NCBI GenBank assembly: GCA_020638495.1
Contig: JACKIN010000025.1
Span: 1-22,859 of the forward strand
DNA from: Geminicoccaceae bacterium
GTDB lineage: Bacteria; Pseudomonadota; Alphaproteobacteria; Geminicoccales; Geminicoccaceae
DNA: 22,859 nt
Direction: 5' to 3'
The notes under the pieces were generated by a model, which had not been told where the DNA came from, made no database searches, and saw only the letters and a program-made list of their open reading frames with translations. Positions 1-7,322 of this stretch are shown here, piece after piece (the first letter of the stretch is position 1; the number at the start of each line of letters is the position of its first letter). A program made the translations under genes and the position numbers.

Positions 1-96
1 GGCGTGGTGATCGAGGCGGAGGGGACTGGCATGGTGATCGACAGGGCGGCGACCCGGGCGCTCCGGGCCGACGCCGGCGATGGAAAGGACACATGA
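1..96 (+). CDS. 3' end of an unidentified upstream gene (partial)
   Basis: Frame 1 is open from the window edge to a TGA at 94-96 and would encode the last 31 residues of a protein beginning GVVIEAEGTG. The stop overlaps the ATG of the next gene in an ATGA arrangement, typical of translationally coupled operon genes, which is the main reason to believe it is real. No motif allows a family to be named. A chance open frame in GC-rich DNA is possible. Confidence 0.4.
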   Translation, partial: GVVIEAEGTGMVIDRAATRALRADAGDGKDT

Positions 97-1019
97 TGGA
101 AGGCGAGGCCATGGTCGACTGGTCGGCTGGTGCCGCCTATATCGACGGCCGCTTCATGCCCCTGGCCGAGGCCAGGATCCCGATCACCGAGTGGGGCTAT
201 CGCCGCTCGGATGTCACCTACGACGTGACCGGCGTCTTCTTCGGCGCCTTCTTCCGCCTCGACGACCACATCGCCCGCTTCCGGCGCTCGATGGACCGGA
301 TGCGGATGCAGCCCGGCGAGTCCGACGCGGAGATCCGGGAAGTCCTCATGGAGCTCGTTCGCCGGACGGGCCTGCGCGAGGCCTATGTGGCGATGGACTG
401 CCTGCGCAGCCGACCGCCACGCGGCATGCCCATGCTGCCGGTCAACGCGCGCGCCTATCTCGTCTGCTTCGCCGTGCCGTGGGTCTGGCTCTTCTCGGAG
501 GAGCAGCAGGCCCGCGGCGTGCATGCGATGATCGCGAAAACGCCCCGCATCCCTGCCGCCTCGGTCGATCCCACGGTCAAGAACTTCCACTGGGGCGACC
601 TCACGGCGGCCCTCTTCGAGGCGCAGGATGCGGGCTTCGACACCGCCGTGCTGCTCGATGGTGCCGGCAACGTCACCGAGGGGCCGGGCTACAACGTCTT
701 CGCGGTGATCGACGGCACAGTCGTCTCGCCGCCGGAAGGCGCGCTGGAAGGCATCACCCGGCAATCCGTCTTCGAGCTCTGCGAAGGGCTCCAGATTCCC
801 TGCGAGGTGCGACCGCTATCGGCGGACGAGCTCGAGGAGGCCGACGAGATCTTCTTCTCGACCACCGCGGGCGGGGTGATGCCGGTCAGCCGTCTGGGCG
901 GGCGGATTCTCGGCAACGACCGGCCCGGGCCGATCTCCGCCAACTTGCGCGAAACCTTCTGGGAGCGCCGCCGGCAGGGCTGGCACGCGACCCCGGTCGA
1001 CTACCCGTCCACGACCTAG
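93..1019 (+). CDS. class IV PLP-dependent aminotransferase (D-amino acid / branched-chain type)
   Basis: A 308-residue fold-type IV aminotransferase that should transfer the amino group of an amino acid to a 2-oxoacid in the cytoplasm. The putative PLP lysine is K163 in VKNFHWGDL, and the family's downstream segment NVTEGPGYNVF (about 193-203) contains the cofactor-contacting glutamate E196. The length fits the family. ATG at 93 is preceded by GGAAAGGA at 82-89; a second ATG at 96 and one at 111 are alternatives. It overlaps the preceding frame by ATGA and lies 37 nt upstream of the cyclase gene, so the three are probably one transcript. The family covers D-alanine, branched-chain and aminodeoxychorismate lyase activities, and the sequence alone does not choose. 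Location next to a hydroxyproline-type operon makes a role in imino or D-amino acid catabolism plausible but unproven. Confidence 0.85.
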   Translation: MMEGEAMVDWSAGAAYIDGRFMPLAEARIPITEWGYRRSDVTYDVTGVFFGAFFRLDDHIARFRRSMDRMRMQPGESDAEIREVLMELVRRTGLREAYVAMDCLRSRPPRGMPMLPVNARAYLVCFAVPWVWLFSEEQQARGVHAMIAKTPRIPAASVDPTVKNFHWGDLTAALFEAQDAGFDTAVLLDGAGNVTEGPGYNVFAVIDGTVVSPPEGALEGITRQSVFELCEGLQIPCEVRPLSADELEEADEIFFSTTAGGVMPVSRLGGRILGNDRPGPISANLRETFWERRRQGWHATPVDYPSTT

Positions 1020-1056
1020 GGGCCACCAGGTCGAACCGCCGCAAGAGGATTCGCCC

Positions 1057-2031
1057 ATGTGCACGAGCCAGATCGTCGACGAGGTGACGCGGCGCCGGAT
1101 CGCGGCGCACGGTGCCAGCTTTCGCCAGGCATCGAGCAGCCCGTTCGGTGCCAGGGACGAGATCGGCATGCTAAACCTGATGGACGCGGCATCCGCCCAG
1201 GCCATCATGGCCCGCGCCGATGCCGGGCGGATGTTCGATCTCTCGGTCGACCACTTCATGGGCATGCCCGGCTGGTTCGGGGCCGGCGATCCGCCCTACC
1301 AGATCTGGATGACCCACACGCCGAGGGGCGAGGAGGCCGACGACGTCATGGGGGTCGGCCGGACCCAGAACGAGCTCGTCTCCTATTCCGGCGATGTCGT
1401 GCAGATGTACACCCATTGCGGCACGCATATCGATACGCTGAACCACTTCGGCTACCACGGCGAGATCTTCAATCACTTCCACGCCGACGAGCATCTCGGC
1501 AGCCGCCACTGGCGCGTCTGCGGCGCCGAGAAGCACCCGCCCATGCTGGCCCGGGGCGTGCTCCTCGACATCGCCGGGATGCATGGTGTCGACATGCTGC
1601 CGGACAGCCATCCCGTCGGCCCCGTCGACCTCGCTGCCTGCCTGCGCCACCAGGCCGTCGAGCTGCGGCCAGGCGACGTGGTGATGATCCGGACCGGGCG
1701 CATGCGGGCCTGGCCGAACCAGGATGCGTTCACGCTCAACGCACCCGGCCTGAACCGGGCCGGTGCCGAGTTCCTGGCCAAGGCCGGTGCCATCACCATC
1801 GGTTCAGACACCCTGGCGCTCGAGCAGACGCCCTCGGCCGATCCCGAGAACTGGATGGTGGTCCACAGCTATCTCCTGGCCGAGGCCGGCATCCCGATCA
1901 TGGAGGTGGTCAACCTCGAGGAGATCGGTGCCAACAAGCTATGGGAGTTCGCCTTCTTCGGCGCCTGCATCAGGCTGCGCGGCGCCACCGGCGCCCCGAT
2001 GCGCCCGGTGGCAATGCCGCTCCGCGACTGA
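1057..2031 (+). CDS. cyclase-family metal-dependent hydrolase (kynurenine formamidase-like)
   Basis: A 324-residue member of the cyclase family (PF04199 type), which includes kynurenine formamidase, isatin hydrolase and related amide or lactam hydrolases. The metal-binding signature HxGTHxDxxxH is complete as HCGTHIDTLNH at residues 120-130. An AAGAGGA ribosome-binding sequence lies 8-10 nt before the ATG. It follows the class IV aminotransferase by 37 nt in the same direction and ends 18 nt before the convergent end of the DapA-family gene. At over 300 residues it is longer than classical KynB (about 210) and belongs to the long cyclase subgroup, for which substrates are mostly unknown. A hydrolytic step on a cyclic amide or N-acyl compound is the family expectation. 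Confidence 0.8.
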   Translation: MCTSQIVDEVTRRRIAAHGASFRQASSSPFGARDEIGMLNLMDAASAQAIMARADAGRMFDLSVDHFMGMPGWFGAGDPPYQIWMTHTPRGEEADDVMGVGRTQNELVSYSGDVVQMYTHCGTHIDTLNHFGYHGEIFNHFHADEHLGSRHWRVCGAEKHPPMLARGVLLDIAGMHGVDMLPDSHPVGPVDLAACLRHQAVELRPGDVVMIRTGRMRAWPNQDAFTLNAPGLNRAGAEFLAKAGAITIGSDTLALEQTPSADPENWMVVHSYLLAEAGIPIMEVVNLEEIGANKLWEFAFFGACIRLRGATGAPMRPVAMPLRD

Positions 2032-2049
2032 CAGACCTCGGCAGAACCG

Positions 2050-2988
2050 TCAGCGCGGCCGCGACCAGTGGGCGTACCATGCCTTGAACTGGGCGAGCTG
2101 CGTCCTGGCGAAGTGCTTCTGGCTCGCCGAGAGCTCATCGGTCTCGACGAAATTGTGCTCGTAGGCAGGGTCGCCTTCCAGCGTCATCAGGTACTTGTAA
2201 TAGAGGACGAGATCGGCCCCCTCGTCGAACCAGGATAGCACCGCCAGGGCGGATTCGAGCTCCTGGGCCTTGCGGCGCGCATCGACGTCGCCCTCGCGCG
2301 CCTGCTCGCAGAGCCGGATGAGGTGCAGGACCTCGGCCGGCAGGGCATTGCCGATGCCGGTGATGCCGCCGACGGCACCGCATCTGACATAGCCGTGGAA
2401 GACGCAGGTATCGACCCCGACCATCAAGAGCAGGCCGTCCTCCGCACCGGTGATGTGCTCGGCCGCATAGGTCATCGCCTCGGCCCCGCCGAACTCCTTG
2501 AAGCCGACGAGGTTCTTGTGGCTGCGGCGCAGCTCGCCGAAGAGGTCGGCGCGGGTGGCGAAGCCGTAATAGGGGCTGTTGTAGATGACCGCCGGCAGGT
2601 CGGGTGCGGCAGCCAGGATGGCGGAGAAATGTGCCCGCTGGGCGGCTAGCGAGCTGCCGCGCGACAGCACGCGGGGAATCATCATGAGGCCCTTCGCACC
2701 GACCTTCTGGGCATGCGCCGCGTGAGCCACCGCGGCTTTCGGGCTCTGCGCACCCGTGCCGACCACCACGGGCACCCCGGCCGCGACCAGCCGGGCCACC
2801 CCCTCCTGCCGCTCGGCGTCGGTCAGGAGCGGCCAGTCACCCATCGAGCCGCAATAAACGACAGCCCGCATCCCGGCATCGATCAGCCGCCGGCCACAAT
2901 CGACGAGCGCGTCGAAATCCGGGCGCCGGTCGGCCGTGCAGGGTGTCATCAGGGCCGGCATGCAGCCTTTGAAGACGGAGATGTCCAT
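2050..2988 (-). CDS. DapA-family lyase, probable 1-pyrroline-4-hydroxy-2-carboxylate deaminase
   Basis: A 312-residue class I aldolase-like TIM barrel of the dihydrodipicolinate synthase/N-acetylneuraminate lyase family. The Schiff-base lysine is K164 (VGFKEFGG) and the catalytic tyrosine is Y136 (VIYNSPYYG). The usual GTTGE loop reads GSMGDW (47-52). From memory, the N-terminal MPALMTPC and CGSMGDWPLLTD segments closely resemble bacterial 1-pyrroline-4-hydroxy-2-carboxylate deaminases, which convert the D-hydroxyproline oxidation product to alpha-ketoglutarate semialdehyde with loss of ammonia. The adjacent proline racemase-superfamily gene supports this. It is the last gene of the minus-strand operon; its ATG directly follows the TGA of the racemase gene. 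No oxidase or semialdehyde dehydrogenase of that pathway is in the window. Confidence 0.82.
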   Translation of the reverse strand: MDISVFKGCMPALMTPCTADRRPDFDALVDCGRRLIDAGMRAVVYCGSMGDWPLLTDAERQEGVARLVAAGVPVVVGTGAQSPKAAVAHAAHAQKVGAKGLMMIPRVLSRGSSLAAQRAHFSAILAAAPDLPAVIYNSPYYGFATRADLFGELRRSHKNLVGFKEFGGAEAMTYAAEHITGAEDGLLLMVGVDTCVFHGYVRCGAVGGITGIGNALPAEVLHLIRLCEQAREGDVDARRKAQELESALAVLSWFDEGADLVLYYKYLMTLEGDPAYEHNFVETDELSASQKHFARTQLAQFKAWYAHWSRPR

Positions 2989-4050
2989 TCACGCGGTTCC
3001 TTCTTGCTGTGAGCCGGGCACGGCCCGGATGGGCCAGGTGTCCGACAAACGATAGCCCTCCGGCCAGGGATCGGCCGGGTCGAGCATGTGCTGGTGCGTC
3101 CCGGTGATCCAGGCGCGGCCCTGGATGCTCGGCACGATGGCGGCGAGGCCGCCGACCTCCGTCTCCCGCTCGACGCGGCAGTCGAAGACCGAATCGATGA
3201 TCGAGATGCCGCGAAACCGCATGCCCTGGCCGAGGAGCCCCCGGGCGTGCAGGACCGCCATCCGGGCCGAGCAGCCGGTGCCGCAGGGCGAGCGGTCGAG
3301 CTTGCCCGGCTCGATCGCGACCGTGTTCCGGCCGGTCGGGACACCGTCGATCTCGCGGACGGGGTTCACGAACTGGCAGAAGGAGATGTGGCGCCAGTCC
3401 GGGTTCAAGGGATGCGTGAAGCCGAGCTGCTCGTTTGCGGCTCTCGTGATCCGCATGCCGAGCCGCGAGATGTCGAACGCCTCGTCGGGCCGAATCTCCA
3501 AGCCGACCGCAGCCGCATCGACGATCACGAAGCTGTCGCCACCATAGGCCGTGTCGACCTTCAGGCTGCCCAGCCCTTCCACCTCGATCATGGCGTCCAG
3601 GCGGGCCGAGAAGGAAGGATGGTTGACCACCCGTACGGACTCCGCCTTGCCGTTTCGGCAATTGGCCACCACCTCGACCAGCCCGCCCGGCGCCTCGATG
3701 ACGAAGCGGGTCTCCGGCTCCTCCATCGGCACGATGCCGGTATCGAGCAGCACGGTGGCGACGCAGATCGAGTTGGAGCCCGACATCGGCGGCGTGTGGA
3801 CCGGCTCCATCACGATCCAGCCGGTCACGGCACGCGGGTCCTTGGGCGGCACCAGGAGGTTCACATGGCGGAAGACGCCACCGCGCGGCTCGTTCAGGAC
3901 GAAGTTGCGCAGGCGCTGGTCCTGGTGGATCCACCGCGCCTGCTCCCAGATGGTGGCACCGGGCGGGGGCGGCACGCCGCCGACGATGACATCGCCCACC
4001 TCGCCCTCGGCATGGCAGCTGACGACATGAAGAACCTTCGAGGAGCGCAC
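2989..4050 (-). CDS. proline racemase-superfamily enzyme with a Ser/Cys active site (hydroxyproline 2-epimerase or 3-hydroxyproline dehydratase)
   Basis: A 353-residue proline racemase-superfamily protein. The first catalytic position, Cys in proline racemase, is S90 in MSGSN (89-93). The second catalytic cysteine is kept as C256 in PCGTG (255-259). Family knowledge: Cys/Cys pairs occur in proline racemases and 4-hydroxyproline 2-epimerases, while pairs with one Ser or Thr occur in some epimerases and in trans-3-hydroxyproline dehydratases. This protein is therefore unlikely to be a plain proline racemase. It starts with GTG at 4050; the TGAGGA ribosome-binding sequence 7 nt upstream contains the stop codon of the enolase-family gene, so the two are translationally coupled. 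The DapA-family partner downstream favours the 4-hydroxyproline epimerase reading; the enolase-family partner leaves 3-hydroxyproline chemistry open. Confidence 0.85.
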   Translation of the reverse strand: MRSSKVLHVVSCHAEGEVGDVIVGGVPPPPGATIWEQARWIHQDQRLRNFVLNEPRGGVFRHVNLLVPPKDPRAVTGWIVMEPVHTPPMSGSNSICVATVLLDTGIVPMEEPETRFVIEAPGGLVEVVANCRNGKAESVRVVNHPSFSARLDAMIEVEGLGSLKVDTAYGGDSFVIVDAAAVGLEIRPDEAFDISRLGMRITRAANEQLGFTHPLNPDWRHISFCQFVNPVREIDGVPTGRNTVAIEPGKLDRSPCGTGCSARMAVLHARGLLGQGMRFRGISIIDSVFDCRVERETEVGGLAAIVPSIQGRAWITGTHQHMLDPADPWPEGYRLSDTWPIRAVPGSQQEGTA

Positions 4051-4057
4051 CTTCGAT

Positions 4058-4063
4058 TCCTCA
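4058..4063 (-). promoter_or_regulatory. ribosome-binding site overlapping the upstream stop codon
   Basis: On the minus strand TGAGGA contains both the TGA stop of the enolase-family gene (4061-4063) and the Shine-Dalgarno core for the GTG start at 4050, spaced 7 nt. This decides the GTG start of the racemase-family gene and implies coupled translation of two enzymes expected to act in the same pathway. Confidence 0.7.
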
Positions 4064-5164
4064 GGGAACGGTGAGCAGCGGCTTGCCGAGCACGTCCATC
4101 ATCGGCTCGATGCCGAGCCCGGGCGCCTCGGCCGGGCGCATGCGGCCATCGACACGCCTGGGCGCACCACTGGCGAACTCGACCGTGCCGTAGGAGTTGA
4201 AGTCCGTCGCGGAGAAGGCGAACTCCTCGGGTGTCGACAGGGCCAGATGCGCAATCGAGGCCGTGACGATGTCGCCGCCCCAGGTATCCTCGATGGTCAT
4301 CGGAATGCCGGCGGTAGTGCAGATGTCGCGCATCAGGAGCGCCTTGGTCAGCCCGCCGACCTTCGAGATCTTCAGGTTGATGACGTCCATGGCCCCGTCG
4401 GCGATGCCCTGCATCAGCGTGTCGACGTCGCCGATCACCTCGTCCAGCACGAACGGGAGGGCCGTCCGTCGCCGCGTCACGAGGCATTCCCGGTAGGTCG
4501 GGCAGGGCTGCTCGATATAGACGTCGATGTCGCGCACGGCCTGCACGACCCGTGCCGCCTCGTGCATCGTCCAGCCGGTGTTCGCGTCGGCGACGAGGAT
4601 GTCGCCCGGCTGCATCAGCCCGGCGCAGGCATGAATGCGCTCGATATCGTCGTCCGCATTGCCGCCCACCTTGAGCTGGAACTTTGTGTAGCCCTCGGCC
4701 CGGTAGCCCGCGATCTTGCGTGCCATCTCCTCCGGCGCCTCCTGCGAGATCGCCCGGTAGAGCCTGACATCCGCCTGTGCCGCGCCACCGAGCAGCTTGT
4801 AGACCGGCATCCCCGCCGCCTGGCCCAGGATGTCCCAGCAGGCGACATCGATGGCAGACTTCACATATGGATGGCCGCGCAGGACCGCGTCCATGTGCCG
4901 GTTCAGGACGCGCAGGTCGCGCGGGTCCATGCCGATCACCTGCGGCGCCAGCTCCCTGAGCCCGGAGCGCACGCCCAGCGCATAGGCCGGCAGATAGGCG
5001 GAGCCCAGCGGGCAGCATTCGCCGTAGCCCTTCAGGCCCGAATCCGTCTCGACCTCGACGACCGTCGAATCGAAGACCTCGACGAAATTGCCGTTGGACC
5101 AGCTGTAGCGGCCTTCCTTCAGCGGCAGGTCGATCTGGTAGACGCGGATGGCCGCGATCTTCAT
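4061..5164 (-). CDS. enolase-superfamily enzyme (muconate-lactonizing subgroup), candidate cis-3-hydroxyproline dehydratase or proline-betaine epimerase
   Basis: A 367-residue mandelate racemase/muconate lactonizing enzyme family protein. The three magnesium ligands are D193 (VADANTG), E218 (YIEQPC) and D241 (VLDEV). The two expected general bases are K165 (FQLKVGG) and K265 (LKISKVGG), which together define the muconate-lactonizing type. The usual KxK on strand two reads QLK, so only its second lysine is present. The EQPC and EDTWGGDI segments resemble enzymes acting on hydroxyproline betaine or cis-3-hydroxyproline, which also occur next to proline racemase-superfamily genes. That substrate class is an inference from memory and context. 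ATG at 5164 has GAGGA upstream. The gene lies 28 nt after the ABC ATPase gene and is coupled to the racemase-family gene. Confidence 0.85.
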   Translation of the reverse strand: MKIAAIRVYQIDLPLKEGRYSWSNGNFVEVFDSTVVEVETDSGLKGYGECCPLGSAYLPAYALGVRSGLRELAPQVIGMDPRDLRVLNRHMDAVLRGHPYVKSAIDVACWDILGQAAGMPVYKLLGGAAQADVRLYRAISQEAPEEMARKIAGYRAEGYTKFQLKVGGNADDDIERIHACAGLMQPGDILVADANTGWTMHEAARVVQAVRDIDVYIEQPCPTYRECLVTRRRTALPFVLDEVIGDVDTLMQGIADGAMDVINLKISKVGGLTKALLMRDICTTAGIPMTIEDTWGGDIVTASIAHLALSTPEEFAFSATDFNSYGTVEFASGAPRRVDGRMRPAEAPGLGIEPMMDVLGKPLLTVP

Positions 5165-5192
5165 GGCGCTGTCCTCGATGCGGGGCGGATGG

Positions 5193-5915
5193 TCAAAGGA
5201 CGGAACCCAGGAATTCCGCCGTCTCGGGGCGCTGCGGCTGCTCGAAGATCTGCTTCGGCGTGCCGATCTCGTGGATCAACCCGTCCTTGAAGAAGGCGAC
5301 CCGGTTCGACACTTCGCGCGCGAAGCCCATCTCGTGGGTGACGACGATCATGGTCATGCCCTCGTCGGCCAGGAGGCGCATCGTGTCGAGCACCTCGCCG
5401 ACGAGCTGCGGGTCGAGGGCCGAGGTCACCTCGTCAAAGAGCATGTAGCTCGGGCTCATCGCCAGTGCCCGCGCGATCGCCATCCGCTGCTGCTGGCCGC
5501 CCGAGAGCTTGCCCGGAAAGACCTTGAGCTTGTCCTGCAGCCCGACATGCTCGAGCTGCTTGATCGCGATGGCGTCGGCCTCGGCGCGCGACTTTCCCAG
5601 CACCTTGCGCAAGGCCAGCGTGGTGTTCTCGAGGACGGTGAGGTGCGGAAACGCGTTCCATTGCTGGAACACGATGCCGATCTTGCGGCGCAGCTTGTTG
5701 AGATCCGTCGACCTCGCGTGCACCTCGACGCCGTCGACCAGGATGCGTCCGGAGTCGATAGGCTCGAGGCCGTTGATGCACATCAGCAGCGTCGACTTGC
5801 CCGAGCCGGAGCCACCGATCACCGACACCACCTCGCCACGGTCGACGGCCAGCGACACGCCTTTGAGGACCTCGAGCTGGCCGAAGCTCTTGCGGACGTT
5901 CTCGATCTCAATCAT
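5193..5915 (-). CDS. polar amino acid ABC transporter ATP-binding protein
   Basis: A 240-residue ATPase of the GlnQ/HisP class that powers the importer encoded by its neighbours at the inner membrane. Walker A is GGSGSGKS (34-41), the Q-loop is near Q84, the signature LSGGQQQR lies at 137-144, Walker B YMLFDE at 157-162 and the switch histidine is H194 (VTHEMGFA). Length is usual for the class and all catalytic residues are intact. Its ATG lies inside the end of the second permease gene (8-nt overlap). The downstream enolase-family gene follows after 28 nt, tying the transporter to the catabolic enzymes. Confidence 0.95.
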   Translation of the reverse strand: MIEIENVRKSFGQLEVLKGVSLAVDRGEVVSVIGGSGSGKSTLLMCINGLEPIDSGRILVDGVEVHARSTDLNKLRRKIGIVFQQWNAFPHLTVLENTTLALRKVLGKSRAEADAIAIKQLEHVGLQDKLKVFPGKLSGGQQQRMAIARALAMSPSYMLFDEVTSALDPQLVGEVLDTMRLLADEGMTMIVVTHEMGFAREVSNRVAFFKDGLIHEIGTPKQIFEQPQRPETAEFLGSVL

Positions 5916-6564
5916 TTTCGCGCCACTTCCGCTCGAGCCTGGCTCCCAGCCGGGATATCGGGAAGCTGATCAGGAAGTAGATCAGCCCGGCAATGCCGAG
6001 AATGAACAAGGGTTCGCTCGGCATCCGCGTGATCAAGATCTGCGACGACTTCAAGAGCTCGATCACGCCGATCCAGGCCACCAGCGCCGTGTCCTTCATG
6101 ACGCCGAGCGTGAGGCCGATCCAGCTCGGAAACATCACCCGAAGCGCCAGGGGAAAGACGATCTCGACCATGTCCTGCCCCCAGGTCATGCCGAGCGAGC
6201 GCGCCGCCCGGCGCGTCGTCTGGGGCACTGCCGCGACGCCGCCACGCACGATCTCCGAGCAATAGGCCGAGGTGTAGAGCGCCAGCACGAGGCAGCTCAC
6301 GGAGAAGGGCGTCGCCCGCAACCCCAGGATCGGGATGAAGGAATTGAAGAGGACGAGCTGGATCAGGAGGGGCACCGAGCGGAAGATGTCGAGCACGAAG
6401 CCGATCGGCAGGCTGACCCAGACGGGCGTCTGCGCCCTGGCCACACCGAAGAGCACACCGAGCAGGGTGCCGGCGGTGACCGAGATGGCGGTGATCAAGA
6501 GCGTCCAGCCGGCGCCCAGCATCAAGAAGCGCAGATCGTTCAGGGAGAGCGCTGTATCGAGCAT
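5908..6564 (-). CDS. polar amino acid ABC transporter permease 2
   Basis: A 218-residue membrane protein of the HisM/GlnP type with several hydrophobic segments. The EAA-loop region that docks on the ATPase includes GGVAAVPQTTRRAARSLGM and a conserved FPLALR ending. It pairs with the preceding permease to form a heterodimeric channel. Its ATG is separated from the TAG stop of permease 1 by one base and has no clear ribosome-binding sequence of its own, so it is probably translated by coupling. The C-terminus overlaps the ATPase gene by 8 nt. Confidence 0.93.
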   Translation of the reverse strand: MLDTALSLNDLRFLMLGAGWTLLITAISVTAGTLLGVLFGVARAQTPVWVSLPIGFVLDIFRSVPLLIQLVLFNSFIPILGLRATPFSVSCLVLALYTSAYCSEIVRGGVAAVPQTTRRAARSLGMTWGQDMVEIVFPLALRVMFPSWIGLTLGVMKDTALVAWIGVIELLKSSQILITRMPSEPLFILGIAGLIYFLISFPISRLGARLERKWREND

Positions 6565-6565
6565 C

Positions 6566-7228
6566 CTAGTACCGGAACAGCCGCCAGGCGATCAGCCGGG
6601 CACCCAGCGTGACGACCTTGGCGATGAGGTAGTAGAGCACAGCCGCGATGGCGAAGTATTCGAACGTGCGGAAGGTGCGGACGTTGAGCTCCTGCGTGAC
6701 GCCGGTGAGGTCCGTGTTGACGCCGACCACGACACCGAGCGACGTCATCAGGATCGCCCAGACCATCTGGTTGGTCATCGGGTGGAAGACGGCGCGAAAG
6801 AGCTGCGGCAGGACGATCAGCCGGAACGCGGCGATTGGGCCGAAGCCGAGCGAGCGGGCGGCGCGCACCTGCGTCTGCGGCACGGCCCGAAGGCCGCCCC
6901 GGAACGTCTCGGCCAGATACCCCGCATTGTTGAAGGTGATCCCGGCGAGCAGCGCCAGGTAGCTATCCAGATGGATGCCGATCTGCCCCAGCCCGAAATA
7001 GGCGATGTAGATCTGGAACAAGGCGGGGGTGTTCCTCGCCACCTCGATCCAGGTGCCGGCAATGCCGCGCAGCCAGCGGCTCTTCGACCCGGTCATCACC
7101 GCCAGAAGCACGGCGATCGCAATGCCGATCACCATCGAGAGCACCGCGATCTGCAACGTGACCAGCGAGCCGGCGAGCATCTCCGGCAGGGCCCTGAACG
7201 CCGGCCGCCAGTGGAAGGTGTAGTTCAT
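6566..7228 (-). CDS. polar amino acid ABC transporter permease 1
   Basis: A 220-residue HisM/GlnP-type permease. The EAA loop is recognisable as GGLRAVPQTQVRAARSLGFG followed by LPQLFR. Hydrophobic helices begin around residue 19 (GSLVTLQIAVLSMVIGIAIA) and recur to the C-terminus. A strong GGAGGT ribosome-binding sequence lies 8 nt before the ATG at 7228. It is separated from the binding-protein gene by 94 nt that contain a perfect 16-bp hairpin, so it probably has its own strong translation start downstream of a point where mRNA processing occurs. Confidence 0.93.
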   Translation of the reverse strand: MNYTFHWRPAFRALPEMLAGSLVTLQIAVLSMVIGIAIAVLLAVMTGSKSRWLRGIAGTWIEVARNTPALFQIYIAYFGLGQIGIHLDSYLALLAGITFNNAGYLAETFRGGLRAVPQTQVRAARSLGFGPIAAFRLIVLPQLFRAVFHPMTNQMVWAILMTSLGVVVGVNTDLTGVTQELNVRTFRTFEYFAIAAVLYYLIAKVVTLGARLIAWRLFRY

Positions 7229-7276
7229 TCAGGCGACCTCCGGCACGATCACACGTTCACGCCGACCGGCCCGGTC

Positions 7277-7311
7277 GTGGCGAGGGCGCGCCGGCGGCGC
7301 GCCCTCGCCAC
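7277..7311 (-). repeat. perfect 16-bp intercistronic hairpin between binding-protein and permease genes
   Basis: GTGGCGAGGGCGCGCC at 7277-7292 is followed, after a 3-nt loop, by its exact reverse complement at 7296-7311. In the transcript the stem begins 11 nt after the stop of the binding-protein gene. No uridine run follows, so it is a poor intrinsic terminator. Such stems after periplasmic binding-protein genes commonly protect the upstream mRNA from 3' exonucleases and give excess binding protein over membrane components. Confidence 0.75.
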
Positions 7312-7322
7312 ATGCCTGCCGG

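Noticed and set aside
7277..7311. Hairpin as an intrinsic terminator
   Set aside because: No T-run follows on the transcribed strand, and the downstream permease and ATPase genes belong to the same system.
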